Source: Rhododendron vialii (taxonomy: Eukaryota > Streptophyta > Magnoliopsida > Ericales > Ericaceae). Taken from it: a stretch of DNA of 64,000 bases. Positions 1-11,589 of the stretch are shown here, piece by piece. Each line of letters starts with the position of its first letter. Position 1 is the first letter of the stretch. The DNA is taken from NCBI RefSeq assembly GCF_030253575.1, contig NC_080567.1, positions 36,857,501 to 36,921,500 on the forward strand. Reading direction: 5' to 3'. A model generated the notes under the pieces. That model was not told the origin of the DNA. It saw only the letters and a list, made by a program, of their open reading frames with translations, and ran no database searches. The translations under genes were made by a program, and so were the position numbers.

Positions 1-68
1 TACACGCCACGTGTTTTTCTTGGAAGGAATCGGTTACACGCCACGTGTTTTTCTTGGAAGGAACCAGA
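1..68. repeat. 34-bp tandem duplication carrying two G-boxes
   Basis: Two nearly identical 34-bp units (1-34 and 35-68) each contain the palindrome CACGTG (8-13 and 42-47) in the context CCACGTGT, the core of G-box/ABRE sites bound by plant bZIP and bHLH factors. The array may continue beyond the window edge. It could belong to the promoter of a gene outside the window; that is inference. Confidence 0.6.
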
Positions 69-2307
69 TGAAAAGTTTTTCTTGGCTTATCTGTTGGTCC
101 CTACAAATTGAGACTAGTTTCAAAATCATTCTCAAAGTTTTTCCTGTTTCGATTTAATCGTTTCTTTTGAAACCATGTGCCAATGTGATCGCTGCTGTCA
201 ATTAGTGACTGATGTGTCTAACAGATAATTGGGCAATTAAAAGAAAAAATCAAGGTCTTAAAGACTCTTAACCCACCGAAGCCCCATGCCCACCCATTTA
301 AACCAAAGATCCAAAGTGCTAGTAGCATTATTGAAATCAAAGACCAAAACGTTACCCACCACACTAGACCAAAGATTGATCCCCTCTGCATCATCTCCAC
401 CGATTCCTTTTCTCTTATTTCATCAATTGCTCTTAATAACCAAACAACACACTACTCAAAACCAGAAAAGTTCCCAAATTTTGAACCCAATTGATAATTT
501 TGCACAACAATTTTAGACTCTGTTTTTTTGCCCATAGTTTGTAGCAATTGAGCGTAATGTATTTGAGGGCTAGAAACGGATATTCGATTTGAAAATTAAC
601 AAGGTTTACAAACTTGGTTTTATTTGAATAGTTGAAAGGTCAGGAAAATAATGGTATTTCCAATTTTTAAAGTTTTAGAATGAGATAATTGTCAACTATT
701 TAAATGCCGTAAAAAGTGGGAAGGCTTTGCAAATCAGTCATGCTAAGACTACCGACTCCATCCAACATACCTATTGATATCCGTTAGAGTTGATTTTTCA
801 CTGAGCCTCATAAATAATTATACCTACCAAGCACTGATTATCAAACACTAGCAACGTATTCGTAATTTTAAATCCCGGGTTGCAAGCATATTAACCCGTT
901 AGCATTAAAATGCAAGTAAACAATGTAATTATCTAAGTATTTCTCATCTCAACATGACCAAGGACAACTACAAATACACCAAAGAATGCAAGGAGGTCAC
1001 ACAAATATTCTTTATTTTTTGTATTTTTTTTCAATTACTACAAGAGTTGACAATTAAAGGGAACACATGAAGTCATGACCCCACAAATAAATCTATCTTT
1101 CAAAAAACAGATTACAAGAAATTCAATAAACCCAATTCCACACAGATTATCCACCGTTACAATTGCGCAAAACAAAGATAATTGTCAAGGATGGGATAGG
1201 GAGGTCTAGTGCCGGCGGCCGCCACGACAAGAATTTTAGAAAACGCAATTATTATATGTGAAAAAAAATTTATCCCCAACTTATATAGTCTCGCCACTGC
1301 TAGATTTTTTCCTTATTTTTTATTATATACTAGTCATAAATCTTCTATTTGTTTTTCAAGAAAAGAGACCCAAAAAAGAATTTTAAAACTAAATTGAATA
1401 AGTCAAAGTGAAATAATATAAATGATGATGTGTAATTAAGAAAAAAAAAACTTCACATTAATTCTAACCCTAAAATAACTTAACCTAAAAAACTAAGGAA
1501 ATTTAATTATAATGTCACTTCCAAAAGGGAGTGCGGTTATCAATTTGGAAAATCTATATAGGGATTTGGAGAGTGACATTATCTTTGTGCATACCGATGC
1601 TCTGAACTATCAATGAAGGAAGCATAATAATGTGCATATAAATTGAATTGGATTTATAGGCCTGCCCTTTCTGATGTCATTTGGTTTTGATTTAGAGGCA
1701 TGGTTCCTCAACAAAAAACACATACAGGGAGGCTACTGTTTAAGTGGTATTCTGAGATCAGCCACTTTGTATATATTGTTAAAAGTTAGGTCTGTCTCCA
1801 ATCCTCCTCCGCTCATACTCCCAATGATTGGAGACTACATGGGTTCTGCTGTTGTTGTTGTTGGAGTGGTATTATCGATGCCCGAAATTAAAATTAGTCT
1901 TTTTTCATACTTTATGTACAAATGAAAAACATCATTTACTATAGTTTTTATTATGTTATTTTAATTTTTTCTGTAGCCGATTACAATTAATGTTGTAATG
2001 AATCTTTTTATTTTTTTAGTATACATTTCGCCACTGCTAGGGTAAAATACTGGTTCTATCCTTGATAATAGTTAACATTACAAACCAAACAACTCCCCAA
2101 CCCCAGTACAACTATCCTCGACCTCGATCGACAGAACTCCCCAATACAAACCAAACACCATTTGGTTTAACAATCGATCATAACCAGCGGTAAAGACACA
2201 TATACCTATCAGTATGAAAGGGTAGTATAGGTATTAAATAAAAGTTTTAAATTCATTAGCAAATTAGGTTTTTTCCTATAATCTAAAGTTTTGAAGCTTC
2301 CCTATTA
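69..2307. other. AT-rich spacer, no gene seen
   Basis: No reading frame here resembles a known protein. Apart from the SINE-like copy at 1726-1863, I see a 12-bp direct repeat CGCCACTGCTAG at 1292-1303 and again at 2029-2040, which may mark the borders of an old insertion, and a short GC-rich patch near 1211-1225. Confidence 0.5.
1726..1863 (+). mobile_element. tRNA-derived SINE-like element, copy 1
   Basis: About 138 bp with an A-box-like AAGTGGT segment, a B-box-like region (GGTCTGTCTCCAAT) and a 3' end TACATGGGTT followed by a run of TTG units. (TTG)n tails are typical of Au-type plant SINEs. A diverged second copy in the same orientation lies at 9789-9922 and aligns along almost the whole length, which supports a dispersed family. 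The exact ends and the family name are inference. Confidence 0.5.
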
Positions 2308-3131
2308 GGCCATCTACAGTGATATAATAAAAATGGATAACCAAAAGTTGACACATCAGCTTTTGATTATTCATTTAAGAGGTTGCTAAGCTTAACAATG
2401 TTGAGGTCCACAATGGTCACTTCTATTCCATTACCAAAATAAGGGGTCCACTACAATCTCTCTCTCTCTCTCTCTCTCCCTTCTTCCCGCCATTCACTTC
2501 GCTCCATTACATTTTTGTGGGCAAAATTATATCGAACGTATGGTGCTCTTCATAGTATTCTCTATCAAAACAACACCGAAACTTTTTTTTTCCTATTCTT
2601 GTAGCCTATCTTACCAAACTAATATCACAAATCCACAACTCTCTTAATCTTCCAAAAAAAAATCAGATGTGCTCTTGAATTTGAAAAAGAATGCAAGGTT
2701 CTTCATGTACTCAACCACAATAGATGAACGAAAAAGGAATAAAATAGAAACGAGAAATAATAGTGAAATACCTTAATTCGACAAAGATGGGTTGAATTGT
2801 AGATGATCGAGAGATATGAGCTTTACTTTTGGAGAGAAAGAAAGAAACAATTTGTGGGTGAAGTGAAAAAGATATAGAGCAGGCGAAGAATTAGAAAATA
2901 CTAGTTGAAACACACGTGTATACAAATTTTGAAACCAATTAACTTATATGGTGTGGGGTCCACAAAATTTGATTATTGAAAAAAGTTGCTAGTTTTAGTT
3001 GTTCAAGGCCCAAAATTTGATTATTTCTAAAGATGTTGTTAAGTTTGATTATATCATTATGAACCATCTTTTGAACCAATATTGTTAACTTTAACATCAA
3101 TTGGATTTAGATTATACCACTGTAGATGACC
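2308..3131. mobile_element. Tourist-like (PIF/Harbinger) non-autonomous element with TTA target duplication
   Basis: An 824-bp segment begins GGCCATCTACAGTGATATAA and ends with the inverted counterpart (reverse complement GGTCATCTACAGTGGTATAA). It is flanked on both sides by TTA (2305-2307 and 3132-3134), the 3-bp target duplication of PIF/Harbinger elements. It has no transposase. A (CT)n tract lies at 2457-2479. The inverted ends extend imperfectly for about 30 bp. It would depend on an autonomous Harbinger element elsewhere. Confidence 0.75.
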
Positions 3132-3134
3132 TTA

Positions 3135-3629
3135 ATATTAGAATTAGGAATTTTCCTATAATCCCCCGCAAGAATTTAAAACTTTGTAAACCACTAGAAT
3201 AATGATATGGGCAATATACATACAACTTGTGGTACACTACGCATCATCAATAATGAGAAGAATATCAACAGTATATAGAATGTCACAAAACACCATTCAG
3301 ACTTCATCAATTACTTTTTCACGGTACAAAATCGGAAAGAGAACAAAGGTTTTCTCACACAAGATACAGTCGAGAACAAAAATAATGGTTTTCCCTTCCT
3401 CAAAAGAACAGAAGAATTTGAAGTACTACGTACATACAAATCTTAGTTTTTTTTTTCAACAGATAGAGTTCCTCTTCATCAATTTTGTAGAACATTTCAA
3501 ATACTCAAAATGAATTTCATACTATCATGTTTGGAATTCGAATCACACCGGATTAGTATGAATCCAATTTTAATCCACGAGTCATGTTTCTAAAAAATAT
3601 GCAATCAGTATCCAGACCAAAAGTCTCGT
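3135..3629. other. Spacer, no gene seen
   Basis: AT-rich sequence between the Tourist-like element and the LINE-like insertion. A 103-codon open frame at 3202-3513 has no recognisable domain and biased lysine/serine/isoleucine content typical of AT-rich noncoding DNA. Confidence 0.45.
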
Positions 3630-3643
3630 GGTTCGGTTCCAAT

Positions 3644-4767
3644 TTTTTTTTGGTTGATCCGAATCACGTTTCATTAAAAGCCAAAAATGGCAAATTACAG
3701 CGAATCCATCTGAAAACAGAGAAAGGACAAACGTGCAACAAGCCATCATAAAAGAAAAGGTATGAAAATAGGTGACAAAAGGACACCGGTAAAACCGACA
3801 TAAACTAGAGGATAGGCCTTAGCACGTCTCACCACCTCAAAGGGTCGGATCACGAGGGGCCCTTAGCGTACCCCCTAGCCGCCCCAGCCTGAGGCACGCA
3901 CCCAGTCAGAGACAAACTAAACCGAACCGATGGAAACAAGAATAAACAACAAACAAGGGAAAAAAAACATAGCGACCATGGTCCATGGGGAATTACCACT
4001 TGATGCACGCCGGCCAAACCCTAGCCGAGGAAAACCACCCTCCGCCGTAGATGGAGGCACCGACTAGATCCCGAACCGGAGCAGTGGAGAGACATCTCTG
4101 GCAAGCCCCCGCTGACACAAGCAGGCTCCGGGCATGGAGAAACGAAGAAGATATCCACCTGGGCTGAAACTCCAAAACACCGGCCCACGACGCCAAAGAC
4201 TGTGAATCTCCCTTGCGTGGATACTCCCCACGACTGAAAGCTGAAACACAGGCTCTAGGGCCAAGCCTCGACCCTTATAAGGCAGATCTAAACCAGATCT
4301 AACCAAGCAAACCTAGCATTATTTGCCCACAACCATCACCCACGGGATTTGGAAGGCCAGACCAGTACAAACCCGGACTAGGGGAGACCTAGCCGGGGGA
4401 AAAAGGGCACGATAGGTCCAAAGAAACCTAACAAAAAACCCTCTGCCCTCCTACCTCACCTTATTGAACCACACCGCTGCCCTAGCGAACTAGATCTGGT
4501 GGAGACAAGGTGGAGAGAAGAGAAAGAAACAAGCTCTACAAATGCCGATTGCGAACGCCTCCGCCACTGGAAGCTGCCTTCGTCGGAGCGAAACCAAAAC
4601 CCCTACTTTGACCAATCAGAGGCTGGAAGCAAGACACAGGTGGGATGGAAAGGAGGATGAGAGAGGGATGAGGGACCCTGGTTGAAAGCTCCTCGCAGGA
4701 ACTAGGGAGAGTAGGAGAGGAGAAGATAAGGTTCTAGAGAGAGAAGGAGAGGAGAGAGTAAGCTTTT
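3644..4767 (-). mobile_element. LINE-like non-LTR insertion, non-autonomous, flanked by a target duplication
   Basis: About 1.12 kb, much more GC-rich than its surroundings, flanked by near-identical 14-bp direct repeats GGTTCGGTTCCAAT (3630-3643) and GGTCCGGTTCCAAT (4768-4781). A run of nine T at 3643-3651 is the poly(A) tail read in reverse, preceded on the minus strand by TTTAATGAAACGTGATTCGG, similar to known plant L1 3' ends. The minus-strand 5' end is pyrimidine-rich. No reverse transcriptase frame is present, so it is an internally deleted LINE or a LINE-mobilised passenger. The single mismatch between the flanking repeats suggests a fairly young insertion. Confidence 0.6.
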
Positions 4768-4864
4768 GGTCCGGTTCCAATCCAATCTGTGAGTTATGAA
4801 TCGGTCCCGATTTTATCCACAGATTACATCATCCAAATGTTTGAATTTTCTGGTATTATTGTAG

Positions 4865-7161
4865 GCACATGTTAGCAGTTTTCAGATCAAAAAATGTTCT
4901 TACACTTCCTTCTGAATATCTGTTGAAATGGTGGCAAGAAATGCCAAGAGTGGAGGTGCCGTTGATGAACAGGGCTCCTGAATTTCCAGGAAATTTGCAA
5001 GAGCCTTTGACTGTTAGATATAACAATCTACGGCATGAAACAATTAGATTCGTTGAAGAAGGAGCAAAGTCTAATACATTTTTATAACGTCGCTATCGAT
5101 GCTCTGCAAGAGGCTGCAAAAACGTTGCTGCTGCAAAGAAGCAAAGCTCTGGAGCCACACAGGGAAGCACTCTGGCCAATGGAGCTAGCCAAGGAACGCA
5201 TATGGATGAAAAAAATCAAATGATGCCACATAAATCTGCGGTAAGTAGAATGTGATCTAAATTTGAGTTGTTGGCATTAATTTTGCATCGTCCTAGACCA
5301 TACTGGTGCTCAATATTTCTTTTCTTTATATCTTTTGTTTCCCTCCCCCTTTTGTTGAGGAATGGGAATGTGCTGCATGAGCAGTACTTCAATCTTTAGA
5401 ACCTGAAACTAAGTTTTTGTTTAGATAGTTTGTTTAGTTGGTTGACTTTCATTTTTTCTAAAAAATCCCATTTACCTTGTGCACACTCTTGTTCTAGTGT
5501 TACAGTCGTATCCGTATGCTACTCCAAATCAATCATCTACTCAACTCTAGTAAATATGAGATCCGTTCCTTCTGGTTGATGCTGTCCGGAAACATCCCAC
5601 TATTTTCTCCATCCGATCATCATCCACCAATCACCTGATTTGCAGCCTCTCCTCGTTCAACTTGTCGGAAATTTACGGAATTTCGGGTGAATGAAACCGG
5701 GATTTTGGAGGGTCTTTCGAGGCAACCGGTCCCGGGTTCGTTATATCTGAACGCACCACCACAATCAATAGACGTATTGATGTGTATGGCCGTAACTCCC
5801 GTAACCCCTCTACCTTGATGGCAGCATTACTCCTCCCTCTTGATGGCAGAAATCAATTCTGAATTCAATGGGCAGAATTCATTGCAGGAGTTATTCAGCC
5901 CTCCTCCACCCTATAAATTGAAGCATCACGTTTTGGAGGAGCACAAGCAATTCCACAATCCTCCTGCATATTCTGAAATTCGGTTTTTTTTAGAGAGAAA
6001 GGCAGACGGTAGTCAGTTCGCCAAGGCGGTCGACGGCGGTGTTCCGACGGCTTGCGGTTTAGCCGAGCCAACCCTGGGAGGAAGACGCCGAACACGAACC
6101 TACAACACCGACGGTAGGCGGCGAATCTTTCTTAAGGTGACTGTGGTATCACACAGGACTCGGTTTGGTTTCAAAGATTTCGTTTGTATTCCGTTATCTC
6201 CTGTTCAAGTTTATGTAATTTGTAATTTGTTTCAATCATGTATTGTATTGTATCGTTATCATTGAAATTGTTCTCTGGAACTTTATACATTATTGCCGAA
6301 ATTTTCCCAACTCTGTCACACTCACCGCCCTCCTACTTGTTTGTACAATTGGTAACACTTGTTCAATTTTCTGTCTCCCCAACCCAATTCGCCCATGTAG
6401 GGTGTTGAACCACGTATCATTGAGTGAATCAGGGAATAGGGATTGGATTTGTAAGAAATTAATAATCATGTGGACGATCTAACATCAGTTCACGTGTTTA
6501 GTTAAGTCAGTTCGAGAAATCAAATTATCTCGCGCTGCTTCAAGTAAAGAGCCTCGAAACAAAACTAATGTTGGCGTGGTTACAAAACAAATCCTTGTTG
6601 GCTAATTGTCTCACGCTTCTATCTCTGTCAGACTGTCTCTCTATTCGTCCTTGTATCTGTGCTTGCTTAGGGGGCTAGTGTGATGTTTAGAGGAAGGAGG
6701 TGATTTTTAGCTGTGACTTGTGAGAGTTGATTGTGGGTAGTTGTGATTTCCACGTAGGAGAAGATTGAACGCAAACAGCTATATGGATTTTTCTCTCTCC
6801 TCTTTGACCCTACAGTAATTTTATTTTAGCCGGAAAGGTTGTATATATAAATAAAAATAAAACTTGAGATATCTTCATACGTACGGAAATTACTTTTGTG
6901 ACACTAATTTACAAATCTATTCAACCCCAAAAAGCCCTTCTCCATTTCATATTAGAATAGATGATTGGGTCCTCTTTAATACACCTTTTGCAGGATAAGA
7001 AGGGAAAGAAAATTCGCGAATTGGCTGCCGAGTTGGAGAGCACAAATGCACGATGTGAAGTGTATCGTGCAAATCTGCTTGCGTTTCTGAGTGATCTGTA
7101 GGATCAAAAGTTAAAACTGTCGCCGAAAGTTCAAAAAGCAAGGCTTAGCTTGAAAGAATGA
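4865..7161 (+). pseudogene. FAR1-RELATED SEQUENCE (FRS) gene, decayed 3' end only
   Basis: Two exon-like blocks resemble the C-terminal part of FRS proteins, plant transcription factors derived from Mutator-like transposases that act with FHY3/FAR1. Block 1 (4865-5240) follows a TAG acceptor and begins HMLAVFRSKNVLTLP, the segment after the SWIM zinc finger, then LTVRYNNLRHETIRFVEEGA and NVAIDALQEAAK; it ends at GTAAGT. Block 2 (6994-7161) follows TTTTGCAG and encodes DKKGKKIRELAAELESTNAR and CEVYRANLLAFLSDL, then a TAG at 7099-7101, after which DQKLKL and ARLSLKE with a final TGA continue in the same frame, matching the usual FRS end. Frame also slips inside block 1 (near 4930, 5075 and 5115). 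The FAR1 DNA-binding, MULE transposase-like and SWIM parts are absent. It is a truncated pseudogene. Confidence 0.65.
5241..6993. other. Intron-like interval of the FRS remnant, probably containing inserted DNA
   Basis: 1.75 kb between the two FRS blocks. The middle part (about 5550-6480) has a different texture: more GC, a TATA-like CTATAAATT near 5911 and a 141-codon open frame (5840-6265) with no recognised domain. It could be an old insertion, but I found no convincing terminal repeats or target duplication, so I leave it unclassified. Confidence 0.4.
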
Positions 7162-7633
7162 ACTTGAAAAAAAATTGAGCCAAAACATGTCCATTCTTCT
7201 CTGTTACTTTTCCTGCTTTAGCACTTGAGGAGTCTGAAGCTCATGTGGGGTTTACATGTCTTCATTAAAGCAGTTGCCATGATAGAAGAGAATAGAATGC
7301 AGTCCTTTCATGACTCACAAAGACCATTTTCTTTTCTTTTACATCCACGGGAAATCAATGTCAAGAAAGAGTACTCTATACGGAAATGATTTCCCAAAGC
7401 AACTTTGATAACTGCAGAAAGAATAAGCTTATACATTTTACATGCTATAGAAATCAGTATATATATTTACAAGGTTTACGTCAAAGGTCATAACATCTCA
7501 TTTATTAAACAAGAGAAACCTTTGTTCAAACACAAGTACTGTAGTCCCTCCTCCATACATCGATAATATCTCGAAACGATCAATTTGAACACAACAAAAT
7601 TATTGCTATACCGTTCCGTGCTGCAGAAAATGA
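7162..7633. other. Spacer between FRS remnant and kinase 3' end
   Basis: No gene seen. The right part probably holds the 3' UTR and polyadenylation region of the minus-strand kinase gene, whose stop codon ends at 7634. Confidence 0.5.
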
Positions 7634-10600
7634 TCATCTCCGTTTTGATCTTTGCACATCACCACCCACTGTCTCCTTTAATGCATTCGGAAATTTACAG
7701 GTGACAGCCTCGTGGGATCGGAGAGGAGCTGTGTCTTTGTTTGTACGCGGTTCCTGCATAATATGAATCAGTTTTCGTTTGATGAGATAGGCAAAGCTCT
7801 GATTAGGGGTGTGATTAAACCCTTCATATTCTATGTATGCAGATTTGTTTGTACTTGTGTTTCAATGGATTTTTGGCCTTTGGATCACATGAGATTCCCA
7901 AGTGATTCAACGACAAGAATGTGACCAGAACTGGCATCAAGCAATAGCCCATCAAATATTGGAAAACAACACTATTGCTCGGATATGACATAGGAAAAGG
8001 GCTTACAGATCGGAAAGGAAACTCATCTGCCTCTAGCATATGCACAATTTGCCCCATTTTCGGCCGCTTTTCGGTATCCAAATCTATACACCTAAGGCAA
8101 ACCAACAACGCCCGCTTCAAAGCTCTAGGAGAGGGCTGTACTTGGATCCGGGGGTCCAACGCCTCTTCCCCACGCCGACTTGAAACCATTCCTTTAAACC
8201 AATCAACCAAGTTCATCTGAAGCCCATTCAATGAAACAGGAGTTTAAAAAAGACTGCGAAAATCAAGGACCAAATTGATAAGGGAAAGGAAGGGCAGAGA
8301 AAACTTGATTTCACCTCTCCAGGTGGTCTAGAGTAATCAACTGGACTCTTTCCAGTAATTAGTTCCATGAGTAGGATTCCAAAGCTGTACACATCACTCC
8401 CCTCGTTGAGCATACCTGTATTGGCATACTCTGGGGATACATATCTACAACACAAAAGCGCGAATAAGCTAGTAAACTTTGGAGCGTAGAAAGCGCCCAT
8501 TCACTTTAATAGACTCTTCACTATGCCAAGGAAAGATAATTTCAAGAAAAGAACAAACCCGAATGTTCCCATCACTCGTGTAGTCACGTAGGTACTTTCG
8601 GATCCCAAGAGCTTGGCAAGTCCAAAATCGGATACTTTTGCATTCCATTTCCTATCCAGAAGAATGTTACTAGATTTGACATCGCGGTGTACAACTTTCG
8701 GTTCTAAGCCTTCATGCAAGTAGGCTAATCTGTTAACAGAAATAACCAAGAGAAAACAGAAGTGAAGACAAGATAAAACTCACTATCTGTGGCAGAAACG
8801 AGGCATCTAACAATTCAGTAAAGACAGTGAATAAGACAAGGAAAAAAAAATTACTTGAAAGAGCTAAAAGGTAAAATCTACTCGTAAAGAAGTATGAAAA
8901 AAGGCAAACAGAACAGAAGGCAAGGCAAAGCAAGAATTGCTGCCAATTGAGAAGTGGAATAGATAAGTTCCAAGAAACATCAATTAGGACACACATGGAA
9001 TGAAAACGAAAGAAAGTCAATTAAGACACGCGTGGATGAAAAATGAAGCGAGAGTATCTCACCCTTTCGCGGTTCCAATAGCAATCTTCAATCGAACATC
9101 CCAGGTTAGAGGGCTACAAGGGCCTACATCACCGTGTAACCATTGCTCCAAATTGCCATTTTCTACGTACTCGTACACGAGCAACCTGTTTGGACAGCAG
9201 CGTTCAGTTTAGGACAGTAACGAGGAATTCTCTTGTTATTCCGTTAAAGAAGCCAACCGAAACAAGAAAATTACTCACCTTTTAGCACCTTCTGCGCAAT
9301 ACCCAATCAGTCCCACGAGGTTCTTATGCCTAACTTTTCCAATTGCTTCTACTTCCACCTTGAACTCCTTCTCAGCTTGTCCCCTTCATAAAAGGTGATC
9401 AAAGAATGTGAAAAGCACCCAGAAACTCTTTATCAGAAGTAAACATTTACGGTTACGACTTTGTTGAGACTTTGCACGGAGGGAAGCTTCTTTGTTACAC
9501 CATCTTGGACTAATTTTTGTAGTTATAGAGCTTCATCACAGCACACGTACGTAACGAAAGCTTTTTCTGAATCTTTGAAAGTCCTGTTCCATAGCTCATT
9601 AAGTTTCTAAAATGTAGGGAAAAAATTAGCTATGTGACACTTCATCCACTTTCAAGAAGAATGCATTGGTAAGGATTCAGAAGAACTTCCCTAGTTTCAG
9701 TGTTCATGTACCCCACTATATTGCACCAGATAAACATTTCAGGGCACTCTACGACTCCATAATGTCTTTCCTCAATTTTTGGAGATATAGGGGGCCGCTA
9801 TTTCAGTGGTAAAACTTTCTGAGAGCAGTGACTTGGTGCATGTATTGTTAGAGGTTGGTTAGGCCTGTCTCCAATTGTTCCCACTCATGCCCCATCGATA
9901 GGGAATTACATGGGTATCATTACCCATGACTCTATCTCTACTTCAGGTGATCCACATGAAAAACTTAAAGGTAAGAGTACTGGAATTGTGTCCCCGAGAA
10001 GAACAACTTATCTGTAGTATGACACCAATCAAAATGATATCTTGTTTGACAGTGTTTCCAATAAACACTTGTTTGTTTTGGAAATCAAAACCTCAGCGCA
10101 CGGTCCCGATAAATTTTCTCTATCTATCCCTTTCCACTTGTTACTTTAAAAAATCTCTCTAAAAATCCAAACTGAACGGGATCTTTTTTCCACTAAAGTC
10201 TAAACTTCCTAGACTTATATTCCAATCTATAGGAAGATCTTTTTATGGGTAGGTAATAAATTTCCAAGTTGTTTATGAGATGAAATACCATTAGAACTTT
10301 CGTACTATTAAAATGGGGAAATGGCATAAAGTCCATCCACCCCAATAAAAGAAAAGGCACAAAAAACAAAAGTGAACCAATCTCCACTGCAAAGCAGAGC
10401 AATTGATAAGGAAAAACTAGTTAAAGTGGAAGAGTGAATAAACCCTTAGTCAAATAAGAAAAGAAGACCAATAAATAAAGAAACAAAGGGACCCCTTTTT
10501 TTGCATTCCGGTACCAACACCGACATGATATTATTAGATCTATGTAGCTATGATAGTTACTCCATTGAAGACTTCTCCAAGAATACCAACATCGTTTCCG

Positions 10601-11589
10601 TTGATCCCTTGTACAGCCAAAAATGATGATCCCCAAGAAAATCAGATTTTGAAATTCAAGTTTTCCGGCAGGTGGAGTGGTAGGCAATATGTACCCTCAT
10701 GCATTAAACTTGAATTCAAACCTCACTAACTGCGGACTTTTGCTAAACTACTATTTGAAATTCAGTAGGCAGTTATTTTGAAATAGTGAATTTGGGTATC
10801 CAAAGCAATTCTCAAAGTTCTTTTATCTCTGTTCTTTGGGAGAGAAATTAGATGAAATTAACCGAAATTTGAAGAAACTAAAGCTTTTGCTAGATAAAAA
10901 ACCCAAAACATGATAAACACCTAGAAATGGATTTTGCATGAACAATTCAGAAAATAACAATGATCTGTTTTGTTCTGTATTTGTCACCTTCCTCCTAAAG
11001 AAAGCGTCACCTTTTACGTAATTCTAGATGTCCGGATCAACTTACTCGAACAAGGTACTCGAATTAACGTGACTCACTTGTTATTAAGAAGACTTTTCAC
11101 AGCGACCACGGACCCGTCCAGCAAAACTCCTCTGTACACGATCCCGTAACCACCTTCACCCACCACATTCTCGTCGGAAAATCCACCCGTAGCCGTCTCC
11201 AGTTCCTTGAAACTGTACCACCTCCCCCACCCGATGTTCCCCCCATCCACCGACGACACAGCCGAGGACGACGTCGTCGTCTCGCTCTGACTCCCACCGG
11301 AAAACTCGCTCTGATCAGAACTTCCCTTTTTGCCCCCGCTCTCCACCTTAATCTCCGTTCTATCGGAGCTGTTGATTTCGGTGATATCCTTGGAAACTAG
11401 AGGCAACGAGCCTGAGCCGTGCTTCAGGATGGTTCGACGTCGTTTCGCCCTTCGTTTGGAGAAGAAACAGAGGAAGATCAGGAGGAAGGATGCGATGAGG
11501 AATGCGGAGCATATTCCGATGACAATGTAGAGCCTGAGGCTGAGAAATGGAGATTTTTTGGAGCTGTGGGTTCCGACGGAATCTGCCAT
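7634..11589 (-). CDS. Receptor-like serine/threonine kinase, At1g01540/At4g02630 type (RLCK-V-like)
   Basis: Seven coding exons: 11589-11078, 9383-9279, 9185-9063, 8729-8559, 8444-8315, 8216-8007 and 7753-7634; phases close to give 456 aa. Residues about 21-44 form one hydrophobic membrane segment, followed by an arginine/lysine stop-transfer stretch and a serine-rich linker. The kinase domain starts near residue 130: glycine loop GEGGYG (144-149), VAVK lysine 165, HRDVKSSN with catalytic Asp263, DFG at 281-283, then GTFGYVSPEY and [15 protein letters not shown]. All catalytic residues are present, so it should phosphorylate Ser/Thr on cytosolic targets at the membrane. There is no extracellular receptor domain, only a short N-terminus. 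This matches the At1g01540 family in length and exon pattern. The last exon encodes a short basic tail (ending QRSKRR). Intron 1 is 1.7 kb and holds a SINE-like copy. The exon-4 donor (GTTTGT) is weak. Ligand and pathway are unknown. Confidence 0.92.
9789..9922 (+). mobile_element. tRNA-derived SINE-like element, copy 2, in kinase intron 1
   Basis: Starts GGGGGCCGCTATTTCAGTGG (A-box-like TTCAGTGGT), has the B-box-like GGCCTGTCTCCAAT and ends TTACATGGGT. It aligns with copy 1 (1726-1863) across almost its full length, including the spacing between boxes, but is well diverged and lacks the (TTG)n tail. It lies antisense to the host kinase gene. Confidence 0.5.
10080..10180 (+). repeat. Short dispersed repeat, copy in kinase intron 1
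   Basis: A segment with CGCACGGTC followed by TAAATTTTCTCTATCTAT is repeated, diverged, at about 12735-12835 (GTGCACGGTCTTTAATAAAT onward). A reverse-oriented relative appears near 13505-13565. Family not recognised; probably an old small transposon. Confidence 0.4.

Noticed and set aside
3993-4306. Minus-strand frames as a small GC-rich gene
   Set aside because: They lie within the LINE-like insertion, in its GC-rich leader, and have no recognisable domain.
5550-6480. Possible LTR or other element in the FRS remnant intron
   Set aside because: A TATA-like site and different composition are visible, but no terminal repeats or target duplication could be placed.
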